Source: Cryptomeria japonica (taxonomy: Eukaryota > Streptophyta > Pinopsida > Cupressales > Cupressaceae). From it: a stretch of DNA of 60,000 nucleotides. The notes below the pieces were generated by a model, which saw only the letters and a program-made list of their open reading frames with translations, had not been told where the DNA came from and ran no database searches. The DNA lies in contig NC_081413.1 of NCBI RefSeq assembly GCF_030272615.1, positions 552,263,136 to 552,323,135 of the forward strand, given 5' to 3'. This document shows positions 1-10,140 of the stretch, in pieces; positions within the stretch are counted from its first letter, which is position 1; each line of letters opens with the position of its first letter. Both the position numbers and the translations under genes were made by a program.

Positions 1-544
1 TTATTTGGGCATCTTGTATTCACATTATTAGTAGTTCTCATCAATTGACTAGAATAAGGGGAACCTTTTCTTGACAGGGATTTGTGTGGTTGTTGAATGA
101 CATTTGAGTTTTTTCTTTGCAATTCAATTTTTTCTCGAGTCTTTGATTTTCAAATGCCATTGGAAAAATTTTAAAATGAAAAATAGTGACATTATTTCAT
201 ACTTAAATTAAATGTAAGGTTTTCATTTTATAAAAAAATTTAAAAACTTTAATTTATTTGATCACAATTGTTTTCACTTAAATAAGTCTTAATTTGAATA
301 ATTTGAATAAAAATATACTATTATAATCTATGTCTGGGAAATGTTATCTTCCTCTATATTAAGACCATTAATCTTGATACATTAAAACACCTTCAATTGA
401 CACACAATTTTGAGCAGCTCAAGATCACAGGTGGTTATAGGCAGCACGCAAGAGGATGGAATCAATTATATCATATTGTTTGTGCATGAGACGGAGAAGA
501 AGGGGTTAACCAATATTTCAAGTGATGCATAGAATAGTTGCAAG
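1..544. other. AT-rich intergenic DNA
   Basis: I see no coding, RNA or transposon signal here. The sequence is AT-rich with short A and T runs, and the only open frames are short and unlike any protein I know. Confidence 0.6.
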
Positions 545-905
545 ATATGTATATATGGTGGTAAGGCAAACACTTATTACAAAAAGAACATACAATAGAT
601 TTTGCTATGCAATTAGAGAATTGTATTAATACAATAATCTCTTGAAGAATGATTACAATTAAAAACAACCCTAGATGAAATTATTGATAAGGATTAAATT
701 AGATTAAAAAAAGCATTCTTATCTTATGTTATGAGGTAAAAAAACACAACTTATAATTAAAAACACTTCTAAGTTTAACTTAAAGTGTAATAAAATAAAA
801 TAAAATCTAATTAATTGTAATCATTCTTCAAGAGATTATTGTGATTAATTGTAATCATTCTAAAATCTAATTAGGTGATTACTTATTTACTCTTAACACT
901 TCAAA
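545..905. repeat. Dispersed repeat, copy 1, with internal inverted repeat
   Basis: This stretch shares an ordered series of short blocks with 56575-57160: an AAACACTTATT block, a GATTACAATT block, ACAACCCTAGATGAAA, a TATGCTATGAG/TATGTTATGAG block, and TTAGGTGATTACYTAT at the end. It therefore looks like a diverged member of a dispersed family. Inside it, 632-660 and 813-841 form an exact 29-bp inverted repeat (one arm reads CAATAATCTCTTGAAGAATG onward) separated by about 150 bp. A short third copy of the arm end follows at 847-860. It has no coding capacity. The family type (LTR fragment, MITE or SINE-like) cannot be settled from two copies. Confidence 0.6.
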
Positions 906-1858
906 ACACAATTTAGGTTGAAGCAAAACTCGAATGGTGAATGCAAGAATGGATGCATTAATGGGCCATGGTTACAAGGCTTGATGAAGTATCCATGTGC
1001 AAATAAACAAATTGCTCACAATTATAAAAAAACAAGAATACTTCATGGGAGAAACTCCTTAGTAAACTAGAGAAAAAAAAGCATAAATGTGACACAAGAA
1101 TGGAGGACTCAACATGTTTTCCCAAGTATTGTTTTAGATATAAGTAAAATCAAGTTCTTTCCATAGGAAAGAAAAAAAGACGTGATGAATCCCTCCCACA
1201 AGGAAGTAGATCCTATGTCAAAAGAGATGGACAAAGAAGAATGTTGAAGATGATACAAAATTAGCTAACGATGTCCCAAGAAGAAACAAATCCAATGGAA
1301 AATGTAGACGAAAATCCCTCAAGATATATGAGAGAAAAAGTCTCATGGTATGTGCCTTAGAAAGATGGTCAACTATCCACCTCTTAATCAAAGCTACCAT
1401 ATATAAGATGAAGAAAATCTAAACAACTATGAAGATCCATGTAAAAACAACCTTCAATGGAAAAGGAAATGATAATGTGATGACAAGTGTGCTATCGCTA
1501 TAATCAAAGAGGAAGTGGATTTTTTCAATCATGTCCCCAATATTTGAAATGTGCGAATCAACAAATAATTTTGAAATCACTAATACATTTGGCCTCAAAT
1601 TCTGACAGATTTTTCCAACGAACAAGGCAATTTGTGATCAAATTTTTTATTTATTTTAAAAATGCTCGATAACGTCAAAATGCTGACGACGTTTTTCGAC
1701 GACTAGAGGCATTATTAAAATAAAAAAAGCGCGGGTTCATTTGAAAACCACATGCGACAGATTGAATTAACTCTCGACTTCCTTTGCCTCTGCCAATTCC
1801 TTTGTTTCTTTTTCCTCTTCCTCTGTCACTACCTCTGCAAATTGGGTTGTCAACCAGG
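906..1858. other. Intergenic DNA, nothing recognised
   Basis: Non-coding AT-rich sequence. Open frames of 60-68 residues on both strands overlap one another and show no protein-like composition. A CGACG-rich patch at about 1668-1705 is the only compositional break. Confidence 0.5.
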
Positions 1859-1861
1859 TGA

Positions 1862-2026
1862 TATCGAAGGATTGATTCTGTAGTTTGGAGGTATCAAACT
1901 ATTGGAGATGGTGAAATTCCTGTAGATTTTCGCATACCTGTAAACTCACGTGAACTTGCAAGTTGTGTGTTTGAATCATATAAAGTTGGTTGCAGACAAG
2001 TTCATTTCAAAGTTTGTGTCTCATAA
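1862..2026 (+). other. Short open frame, possible exon remnant
   Basis: A frame open for 54 codons after a TGA at 1859-1861 and ending at TAA 2024-2026. It lacks an early Met. The residues (for example VWRYQTIGDGEIPVDFRIPV near the start, later CVFESYKVGCRQVHF) have a balanced, protein-like composition unlike the low-complexity frames around it. I do not recognise the protein. It could be the last exon of a decayed gene or chance. It lies just left of element A. Confidence 0.25.
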
Positions 2027-2229
2027 ATTTGAGCTTGTCATCTTACCGATATGTTCTCATTTATTTATTTTTCTTTACTTTCCTAATGCTATAGTTCCTA
2101 GTTGTTAAAAAGTCTTCCAATTATCGATTATATTAGATAAAGGCTAAAAGTATTGTATAAAAATTAAAAAATAAGTAGACCCTATTTACTATACCAAAAT
2201 CAATCTGCTTGCTTTCTTGTAAATGAATT

Positions 2230-2999
2230 TTTATAAAGTAGTGATTGTATGAATTAGAAATATTATTCTTTAATGAAACTTTCTTTGGAAATACTTAATT
2301 CAAATATATAAAATCAATAAAAGACCAGTGCCTTGATTCCTTACTGGTTTCATATCATTTCAAATGAAAAATCCTCTATTTAACCTTAGAGATAGTTTTA
2401 ATAACTTGTTAATGTAACAAGACCATCATCTCAAAGACTTCCATATGAATTGCAATTAAAATGTGACATCCAATTAGTCTTACTAAATTTAACTTTACTT
2501 TGAAAGATCAATAAGACAATTCAAAGTTTTCCAACCAATCCTTCAAACTGAAAATCAATCTTAATTACAACAACATAAGATTGCAAAATGAAACAACCTA
2601 TGTAAATAGAGTTATCCAAGGAACTGACCAATCCATTGAAAATATAGATACCATCATGAATGAGAAACACTTGAATCTTTATATTGAAAATAAAATAATC
2701 AAACCGATTGATTTTAGTGAATATCCTCCATCAACTTGGTACTTCCAGACAACGAGTTCATAAGAAAATGCATAGAGATTTTCTTGATAAAAAAAACTAT
2801 AAACTTGTGATATTTATCTCTCCTAAAAAATCCTCCACATATAGACGAGGATTCGGTTTGAAAAATAAAAGGGCATACCCTTTCATTAAACTAAAATTAA
2901 CAAAAAACTAACTAGAAACTAACTACCTAAAAACTGCCCTAACAAACTAAAACTATAATATACAAAGTCACATATTTAAACATCTTTTCATACATATGG
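2230..2999 (-). other. Conserved 3' flank of the unknown gene (element A)
   Basis: Non-coding on both strands as far as I can tell, yet it aligns by eye with 40820-41625 downstream of the second gene copy. Shared landmarks in order are AAATACYTAATT, ACCAGTGCCTT, AGTTTTAATAACTTGTT, CAAGACCATCA, AATTAGTCTTA-type blocks, AATAAGACAATT, and a block just before the stop codon that contains AAAGGGCATACCCTTTCATT. The last block is itself partly palindromic (GGGCATACCC). This is probably a 3' untranslated or terminal region of the element. Confidence 0.5.
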
Positions 3000-5941
3000 T
3001 TAGTCTCCAAGCATCTGATCACATTTCTGAATGTTCTTCAAATATCCCTCTGACTTGTAGGTATCTGCATCATAGATAATATCTCTTACCACAATCTCCA
3101 AAGCGATGAAGTTTTCCATCTGCTCAATTGTCTCTGTCATGTCAAGTACATCATACCGTACAATGTTAAGGGAAGCACTGAGAAGACTTTGGCACTCCAC
3201 AATACATTTATCCTTATCCTTAATTTGTCCATTCTGATCTTCAATTTTTGGAAAACCATGTTGTACTATTTCCTTACATTCATTAAATTCATATTGCAAT
3301 TCTGTGTCAAAGTCTTCATGCTTTTTCAACAACTTTTGTATTCCTTTAATGACTTCAACATCTGTATTGGCCATTGTCTTATCATGCAATAGAGATCCTA
3401 TTCTATTATAAATCCGGCTGTGAGATATTGCATTATCCATATTCTTTTGATAAACAAACCATAAATCTTCAAGGAAACCATGCAATTTTTCAAATCTCTT
3501 AGTAAATAAAATAGAGGTTGTGTCAACCCTCACACTCTGCATTTGCCTTTTCAACTTTTTATTTTCTAGTTTCACTTCCTCACATTGCTTTTTCCACTGA
3601 GACCCATCATGGATTTGTGGCACAGGTTGTCCTCCTATTTTTAGCAATTCTTCATATAATCCCTTGTACTAATCTATTTCTTTGATCACTTTGACCAATT
3701 GTGCTTTATTAAATTTTGAAATATCAATACCCATATCAGCAGTAACAATGCGATCTACTTCACCAACTTTCAATTTCATCATGTGACCAAAGGCTTTATC
3801 CACATCAATGATTTTTGGCCTCTTATTTGGAGGGTAAAGAGCCCATAAAAGAAAAGCCTCTTCACTCTGGTCAAATCTAGAGCCGACATACACATCATTT
3901 ACCCCCTGAATATCCAATTTAAAATCCTTATTCTCATAATGTAACATGCTATCAAAAATAAATGATGCACTTATGTCCCATCCTAGAAAGATGATGATGC
4001 CTACTTCACTAAGAAGTTGTCTTCCCCTTTGAGGGGTTATAGAGGTCAATTATAAACTAATTTCTTCCTTTAGTTTCCTCAACAATTTTGATTCTTTTTC
4101 AGGGGTTACATTTGGGATAGAGTCTCTTAGTTTTTTCTCTTTGAAATTATATAAAAATGATTTAAATTCTTTTAACTTAATAAAAATATCATTAGAAACA
4201 AAGGTAGAATACTCATCATATCTTGCATCACTATGGATGTTGAGCCTAACAACAATTTTCTCTTACAAGTCTAGCTCTTCTGTTGTGTCTAGTGCTTGAT
4301 GCCTAGATACCACCTCAACTTCTTCGAACTCGCCTTCACTCTCTTCTTCTTCAGTTTCTATTTCTTGCAAATCTCTTTTTATTTTCTTCCAATTTCTTGT
4401 TTAATCCATCAATGGTCATCTGAGCCTCTTTCGCCTCCATGTTTCTAAACATGTCCTTTGCTTCCAAGTAAACATGAATATAATCTCCCATCATTTGACT
4501 TTTCTTGCAATTGTGAATATATCCTTGAGGGTCATAATTAGCCCTAGTAGCATATTTGAACAAATTGTATTCTTCAATCAATTTCCTATCAATGGCTTCA
4601 TAAGCCTTTGTTGATACAATGGTAAAATCCCCAAAACTAAGAGTCCCAGGCAAAAATGTCTACTTATTCATACCTCCAAAATGTTTGGCATTCGAAACAC
4701 TTAAGTATCTCATAATCTCCAGATAAGCAATTCTGTTTGGTACAAGTTTTGGTAACAGTTATGGGGTTCCTTTGAAACCATAAATTATAAAGCAAGTAAA
4801 ATCCTTGTGAACAAACCAATCACCCCAGTTGTGATTGACAATACCTCTTTCATAAAAAATCAATAGGTCTAATAAATCTTTTAACTTTAGTGGAAATAGA
4901 TCCTTCACATGGGACACCATACATCTGGTATAATGGCTTTACTATTAGCTCTTCAAACTTGATATAATTTTGTTTCACATATCATGAATCCCAAACTGAT
5001 GTCCACATCTGTATTGGTTGTTCTTTACCTACTCTGTCCGCTGTGTTTAATTTTGAATTCATTGGCCACATACCCCTAATTCTTCCATAAAATAAAATCA
5101 AATGCATTAACAATGAGTAAAACTTGAAAGTGGGCTCCCTATTATCTCTGAGGTTCAAGAAATCATATAATTTTTCTACAACATAAGTAGCATAATCAAA
5201 GGGTCTTGGCTCATACATCTGTACATTTGCTGCTAACACCAGCGAACAATTATTAGCTACATCAGGGACCTCTATACCTCCAACCTGTCCGCATGACATA
5301 TAGGTGTACTGTAAGTAGTGTCTGAAAATGTCCATGTTGAATGGGGGACCATCCTCTTCGGTTAGAATGCCCTTCTCAACCCTATGGAAAGCTAATTTCC
5401 ACCCTTTATAAGTAGTATCCATTTTAACAAATTCCTCCTCTAGTTCTTCAAATGACAAGGGTACATCAGGGGTAGGGTCTAAGCTAAAACCTTCATCTAT
5501 GGTGCCATGGCTAAATCTGATAATCACTTTATTATTTTGAAACTGAATGCATCTCTTCACAGAATTGTAATTTTTGACCAAGACTTCCATCAATCTAATA
5601 TTTTGGAAAACATTTGGAACAACTAGTTTACCTAAGTTGGTTATCCATGGGTTACAAATTGGCACTTCTCTGTCCTTTCTCAAAAAATGAAAAATGAAGA
5701 GTTCATAACCTCTCACCCTTGTTCACACATCTCCAACCCCTTTAAACCTTTCCTCAAGTTGGTCTTTTCTGGAAAAATGTTGTTTCGACCTCCTTGATTT
5801 TGGGCCTTGGGACTACAATTAATCAATGATATCTTGATTCAATTTCCGTGTAGGAGGGATTTCCACTGTTTTGGATTTTTTAGACGTGGATTCAAAGCCC
5901 TTAGCACTCCTCTTTCTTCCTGATGAACTTGTATCCTCCAT
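3000..5941 (-). pseudogene. Unknown ~980-codon intronless gene, copy A (broken)
   Basis: Product and function are not recognised. Reading leftward from an ATG at 5941 (start MEDTSSSGRKRSAKG, Lys/Ser-rich), the frame runs to TAA at 3000-3002, with several stops and at least one frameshift on the way. The long intact blocks are 5716-4982 (244 residues, with RFSHGTIDEGFSLDP and MYEPRPFDYATYVVEKLYDF), 4653-4351, 4049-3669 (QRGRQLLSEVGIIIFLGWD, RPKIIDVDKAFGHMMKLK) and 3647-3000. The last block begins with a Lys/Glu/Gln-rich stretch likely to form a coiled coil (QWKKQCEEVKLENKKLKRQM). There is no signal peptide or membrane segment. No intron is needed to align it with the copy at 41626-44552, which has the same start, stop and block order. 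A distant likeness to plant mobile-domain proteins in the FSxGTIDE region is only a guess. No reverse transcriptase, integrase or transposase motif is present. Confidence 0.7.
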
Positions 5942-6640
5942 GATGCATGATGAAATGTGGGCAATAATTCTCACCTTGTGTTTTTTTTACTAAGATGCAA
6001 CTAGCATTTGGTTCTTAATTTGCCTTGTGTGAGCCAACAATTTATTCAATTGCATGCATCAAATGCATGCTGCTTTGGTTTTAGTTTTGAGTTGTATCTG
6101 TAACGGCTCATCGGTATATGCTTTCCTGATGAATTACTCCCTTGGCGCCATCGACAATATTTCATTCCTTAAGTCACTTTGTTTTTTATCAGTTTGTGTC
6201 TTCCTAAGCCCTCCATCAAGTATCGACATAACCTTGAACAACCTTTGCCGATAGTTACTTTTTCCCCGATGAATTTCCTGCTCTATTGTTTCCGTCAGGC
6301 GTTAGGATATCTTGAAATGTTACACCCCGATCTCTTTAAGTTTTACTAATGACTAAGGCTTCTCTTCCTATTGTTTTAAGTCTTACTGATAGCCTTATCG
6401 GCTATCGACAAGACAACAATTTTCATGTTCCAATAGCGAAATTCATGCCGATGTTACTTTAGTAATTACTTGGTCAGTGTATATCCTCCTGATGTGTCTA
6501 TCGGGTATTAGGATAACTCCTATCCCCTTTTAGTGATAATTAATCACTTCCTTATGAACTTTGGCTTTTCTCAAATTCTTTCTACCAGGTAGGCTACACC
6601 GATGGTTTGATTTGTAGACTTGTGGAGTTCTAATGGACTT
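5942..6640. promoter_or_regulatory. CATCGG/CGATG-rich region upstream of unknown gene A
   Basis: This is the 5' side of the minus-strand gene. It holds repeated short motifs such as CTCATCGGTATATG, CATCGACA, CCGATG and TATCGGGTATTAGG, richer in CpG than the surrounding DNA. Element B has the same kind of sequence in the same place (44830-45705), including CATCGGTATAT and ATCGGGTATC. By position it could be promoter, leader or element terminus. No specific site can be named. Confidence 0.35.
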
Positions 6641-7797
6641 CTTCCATTTCTCTTCCACTTCAAGACATCCACACTTAAAGACATCCATTCTCTCTTGTTG
6701 CTTAAATAAAATGGAGAACTAAATCATACTAAGATTAAGAAGCTACATATTCATCATGAGTAATGAGAAATAAAAAATCTTGTCAAGCTTGAAATCAATG
6801 TGTAAGGCTAACTGAGCCATTTTGTCAAAAGTTGTCAAATAGTCTTATTCAGGTCCTGATTGTTCAAATAATGTAAATGTACCCATGGAAGGGTAATAAA
6901 GGTTTAATATGTTGTTTTGAGTCCATTACAAGGTGTTCAAAGTATCTAAGTAATGTTTAGTGGTCATTCATGTCAAAAGGCAAAAGTTGTCAAGGTGTCA
7001 CTAAAAAGTTGTAATGCAACAATTCATAAAATGTTGTCAAATTGTACATTTTGGTCTTAGGGGCAGTTGGAACAGTTATAGAACCATGAGAGGTTATAAA
7101 ATGCATCTTTTATTTGGATTAAGTGTGTGTGATAGAGTTGGAGGAACATCTTGTAAGGATAGATCAAATAAAGCTTCTGACTATCACTTAATTATGTAGG
7201 GTTGTATATCAGTTTGAAAGTAAAAATTCCATGTAATTGTTTGTTGGATAAATAGGAAGGAAGCGTATTTCTATAAATTATGTATTGGATTTTTTTTTTT
7301 ATGAAGATTCAATGAGAAAATTGATATTTTGTTCAATACTTTTAATTGTTGTTTTTTACAATCATGATTATTTGTTGCTTTAGATGTTTTTCCTAATAAG
7401 ATTTGGATTGAATCAAGCCCCTAATAACCTATTTGAGGTTGTAGAATGAAGAGTTTCTCTTTAATTAAAGACAGGTATGAAGGTCATCCATGGATTATAA
7501 AGAAATTTCTAATGGTTTTTGTCAAAACTATCATAAAACCCTTGTTGACAGGGGCATTGCAACAAAAGAATTGATTATAACTCTTAATGTAACTGCTCAA
7601 GTTTCTTCATATTTTGGATTCTAATAGTCAATTCAATTCTCTTTCATATGAAGTTAGTTTCATGTTGACTTCTTCATAAATTCATCATTCCTAAGTTGAT
7701 TCTATTAGATGACACAATAAAAAGGTTTCTCTTTTTTTTAAACTCAAATATTTTTCATCAGCTTGCCAAAATCAAGCTTCTTTTTTAGCCAAGAAAA
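6641..7797. other. Intergenic DNA left of the gypsy element
   Basis: AT-rich with no recognised coding sequence. It includes a T run at about 7291-7301 and an LTR-like motif GAGGTTATAAAATGC near 7090 that could be a TATA box of a decayed solo LTR, though no LTR edges were found. The last bases (7798-7802) are the target duplication of the gypsy element. Before that insertion this sequence was continuous with 29627 onward, so it may hold the 5' end of the TNP2-type transposon. Confidence 0.4.
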
Positions 7798-7802
7798 CTA
7801 TC

Positions 7803-9233
7803 TGTAGACACATAAATCTGTCCACTTAATTAAATCAATTAATTAAATTAATATTTTTTTAATTCATCCTCAACCTCTTCTTCTATTAAGTAAATAAATT
7901 ATTCAATTTATTTAAATTAATTCATTAAACCACACTCTAACAATGAATAAAACATATTTGTTTAATTTGACCCCTTTCCTCCTTTAAATAAATCAACAAA
8001 TATTTATTTAAATCCCTAAACAACGCCCCCACCCCCCTGCCCACTTGCATTCTCCTACAAATGCAAGTTGCGTCGATTTGGTTGAAATAAAGTAATTTTA
8101 TTTTCATTAAAATCCTATTTTATCTCACCCACCAAACCCACTTGCATCCTAAATCCCCTTCTAGATTCTTCTAATCCATTCCAAATTAGCCTAATCCTAT
8201 CCCCTAATTATTGTCACATTACTAAGAAACTTGCAGTCACTTCTCAAAGCCTCCAAAGTCTTTAAAAAGCATTAAAGACTTTATGTCTTCAACAAGTTAA
8301 CCCCTAAAGTCTTCCAAACCATTAACGGTTCTTACATAACCATTTATGGCTCTTACATAACCATTAATGGTTAATTCAACTTGCCCACATGGTTAGAGGC
8401 TTTCCCTCTAACTCAACCCCCATTTAACTCATGGATCTCTTCAAGCATTTATTTCTTTGACCATGGTTATCCCCACTACCTCTTGCAAAAGAGTTTGTCC
8501 ATTGGATAAAGACATTATTCATTGGATAAAATCTTTATTCACTAACTCAAGCCTAACCAAACCCTTCCAGGGTAACCTTCATGTCATCTCAAGCATTTAA
8601 TGCTTCTTCCCTCTCCTCTCAAGCCATCTCATGTTGACATTTGTCATCCTCGGATTGGGTGGAAAGCCTTCACATGGATTGATTAACTTTCAATCCCGAC
8701 CCTTGCTAGGATTACTCAATCTCCACCATCCATTTCTCCATTTTCCCTATAAATAGAGCCCATTCCTTCTCTAAAAAGATCCACAAATTTTGTATGCATC
8801 AAACTTATAGTTATTTTGAGAGAGCATTTTAGAAGCATTTGTTTTGTTATTTTGGCTAAAATTAAGATATACTAATTAAGGTTCTTTCTCATATTAGCTT
8901 GTTTACACTTCCAAAAGTAGTTATTCTCATTTTCATAGTCATCTTGAATCTCCATAAGACATCCATAGATAGTGCAAAAAGCTGAGGGCTACACTCATGT
9001 GAAACTTGGAGAGGAGAGAAACAAGGGAGGAGCAACTATGGATATTTTGAGGAGCATCTTTGGGGGTCTTCTTTCCCTCTTTCATTTTTGTATGCTTCTT
9101 TTTGGGTACTTTATATCTCTCTTGGTATGCATGTTTAGGTTCATAAGTTCATTTGTTTCTCGTGTTTTATTATCACTAACATTGCTAACGTTTGAAACTT
9201 GTCTTGTGTGCCTCCCCTTTTTAGCGTGCATCA
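7803..9233 (+). repeat. 5' LTR of the gypsy element
   Basis: It begins TGTAGACACATAAATCTGTC and ends TTTTTAGCGTGCATCA. It aligns over its whole length with 28227-29621. The left third is AT-rich with alternating TTAATTAAAT words, the middle is C-rich (8025-8040), and the promoter lies at about 8750. The last 260 bp hold an open frame also present in the other LTR. Confidence 0.9.
8748..8755 (+). promoter_or_regulatory. TATA box in the 5' LTR
   Basis: TATAAATA sits within CCCTATAAATAGAGCCC, a classic plant core promoter context, about two thirds of the way through the LTR where a U3/R boundary is expected. The other LTR has TATAAACA at 29136-29143 in the same context, a one-base decay. Transcription would start about 30 bp downstream, near 8780. 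Confidence 0.7.
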
Positions 9234-9241
9234 TTTGGTGA
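8972..9241 (+). other. Hydrophobic open frame inside the LTR
   Basis: An 89-codon frame in the presumed R-U5 part of the left LTR. Residues 1-27 are charged (EERNKGGATMDILRSIFGG). The remaining residues are almost all hydrophobic with Cys and Phe, enough for two membrane spans. The right LTR keeps the same frame (29387-29629, 80 codons, starting a little later). I know of no LTR retrotransposon protein encoded here. Because LTRs are identical at insertion, survival in two copies is only weak support for function. It may be a chance frame. Confidence 0.3.
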
Positions 9242-9259
9242 ACCCGATGTGAATCAAAC
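9236..9259 (+). promoter_or_regulatory. Primer-binding site, complementary to tRNA-Trp
   Basis: TGGTGAACCCGATGTGAATC, two bases after the LTR end, is complementary to the 3' end of plant cytosolic tRNA-Trp including its CCA tail as I remember it, with one mismatch in the first 20 bases and a second a little further on. This is where minus-strand DNA synthesis would start, and it fixes the LTR edge and the + orientation of the element. Confidence 0.8.
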
Positions 9260-9329
9260 ACACAACCTTCTGATAATTCCAAAAATTAACTTTTTGTGAT
9301 TTTCTTAAATTTGCACACACAGGTTGTGC

Positions 9330-9670
9330 TTTAGAGCGTTTGTCTTGCATTTTGGCTCATCGTCTGGAGAGTTTCAACTCCTTTTTTATTAGTTTAGCAC
9401 TTTCGTCGTAGTTTTAGTGCTTTTGATATAGCTGTAGTGCTTTTTGTTTATCAATTAGCTCTTTTGTAATAATCTAACATTTTGTGCTCCCAGTCTGTCA
9501 GTCCATAAATTCTATTGAGACTGTTTAAATAGCACTTTTGTTCACAATTTAGCGTTGTTATTTATATTTTAGCGCTTTTGTTAGTCATTTTTACTCTTTT
9601 GTAATTACTTCAGCGCTGTTGTCTGAAGTAGCACTTTTGTGTTTTCACAGAGTAGTGCTTTTGTAACAGA
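9330..9670 (+). repeat. Irregular array of TAGCGCTTTTGT-like words in the leader
   Basis: At least ten variants of one word (such as TAGCACTTTTGT, TAGCGCTTTTGT, TAGTGCTTTTGA, TAGCTCTTTTGT) occur every 20-40 bp in the untranslated leader just after the primer site. The spacing is irregular, so it is not a simple tandem repeat. A similar word, TGCGCTTTTGTT, reappears at about 17980 beyond the Copia insertion. The role is unknown; packaging or dimerisation of the genomic RNA are possibilities. Confidence 0.6.
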
Positions 9671-9830
9671 GCCAAAAAAATTGTAACTGAAAAAAAATAA
9701 AAAATTAGGATTCTAGAAGCCCACCAAAACGATTTTATTTTACTAATTTTTCCTTTTTTTTGTAGGTTCTTAACAAATTTCTTGCAAGTTTTGAAGGAGT
9801 TAAATTAGAAACATTTTTTTAGTCTTTGAG

Positions 9831-10140
9831 TTTAAAAACATAATCTTTCATTCTTTTTTCAAACAAAAGGATTAAAATTAATCTCAGAGTCTTTTTGGTG
9901 TAACTAAAATGAACCTTATTTTTCACTTTTGGTGTTTAAAAACAAACTTCATCTTTCTAGTTTTTCAAACAAAAGGGATTAAAACAAACCTTGTGGTCTT
10001 TTTGGTGCACTTAAAATAAATCTCATTTTCATTTTTGGTGCTTAAAACAAACTTCATTTTTCTCATTTTTTCAGGCAAAGGGATTTAAAAATCAACTTCA
10101 CTCTTTTGGTGCACTTAAAATCCACTTCATTTTTTTAATT
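9831..10140 (+). repeat. Three ~105-bp tandem repeats in the gypsy leader
   Basis: Units begin at 9831, 9935 and 10041. Each runs TTTAAAAACA(A)AC, a T-rich block, CAAACAAAAGG-ATTAAAA, then CTTTTTGGTGCACTTAAAAT, ending TTTTTGGTG. Similarity falls in the third unit. This is untranslated leader of the gypsy element. Confidence 0.75.

Larger units (their letters stand above)
2100..6640 (-). mobile_element. Element A: unclassified repeated element carrying an unknown gene
   Basis: The whole stretch is collinear with 40736-45707 (element B). The gene at 3000-5941 matches throughout, and so does at least 700 bp beyond its stop codon (2230-2990 against 40820-41600, with shared blocks such as AATAAGACAATT and CAGTTTGAAA). 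Both copies have CGATG/CATCGG-rich DNA upstream of the gene. Conservation that runs through the non-coding flank argues for copying of a unit larger than the gene. I found no LTRs, no terminal inverted repeats, no poly(A) and no target duplication, so both edges are approximate and the class is unknown. It may be a non-autonomous element or a segmental duplication. Confidence 0.5.

Noticed and set aside
6054-6254. 66-codon frame upstream of unknown gene A
   Set aside because: It lies in the CATCGG-rich non-coding region, and element B has no equivalent frame.
7002-7020. Possible CACTA-type terminus CACTAAAAAGTTG
   Set aside because: No matching inverted end (ending TTTTTAGTG) was found near 39.6 kb or elsewhere in the window.
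9236-9259. tRNA-Trp gene fragment
   Set aside because: Only the complement of the 3' end including CCA is present, directly after an LTR, so it is a primer-binding site.
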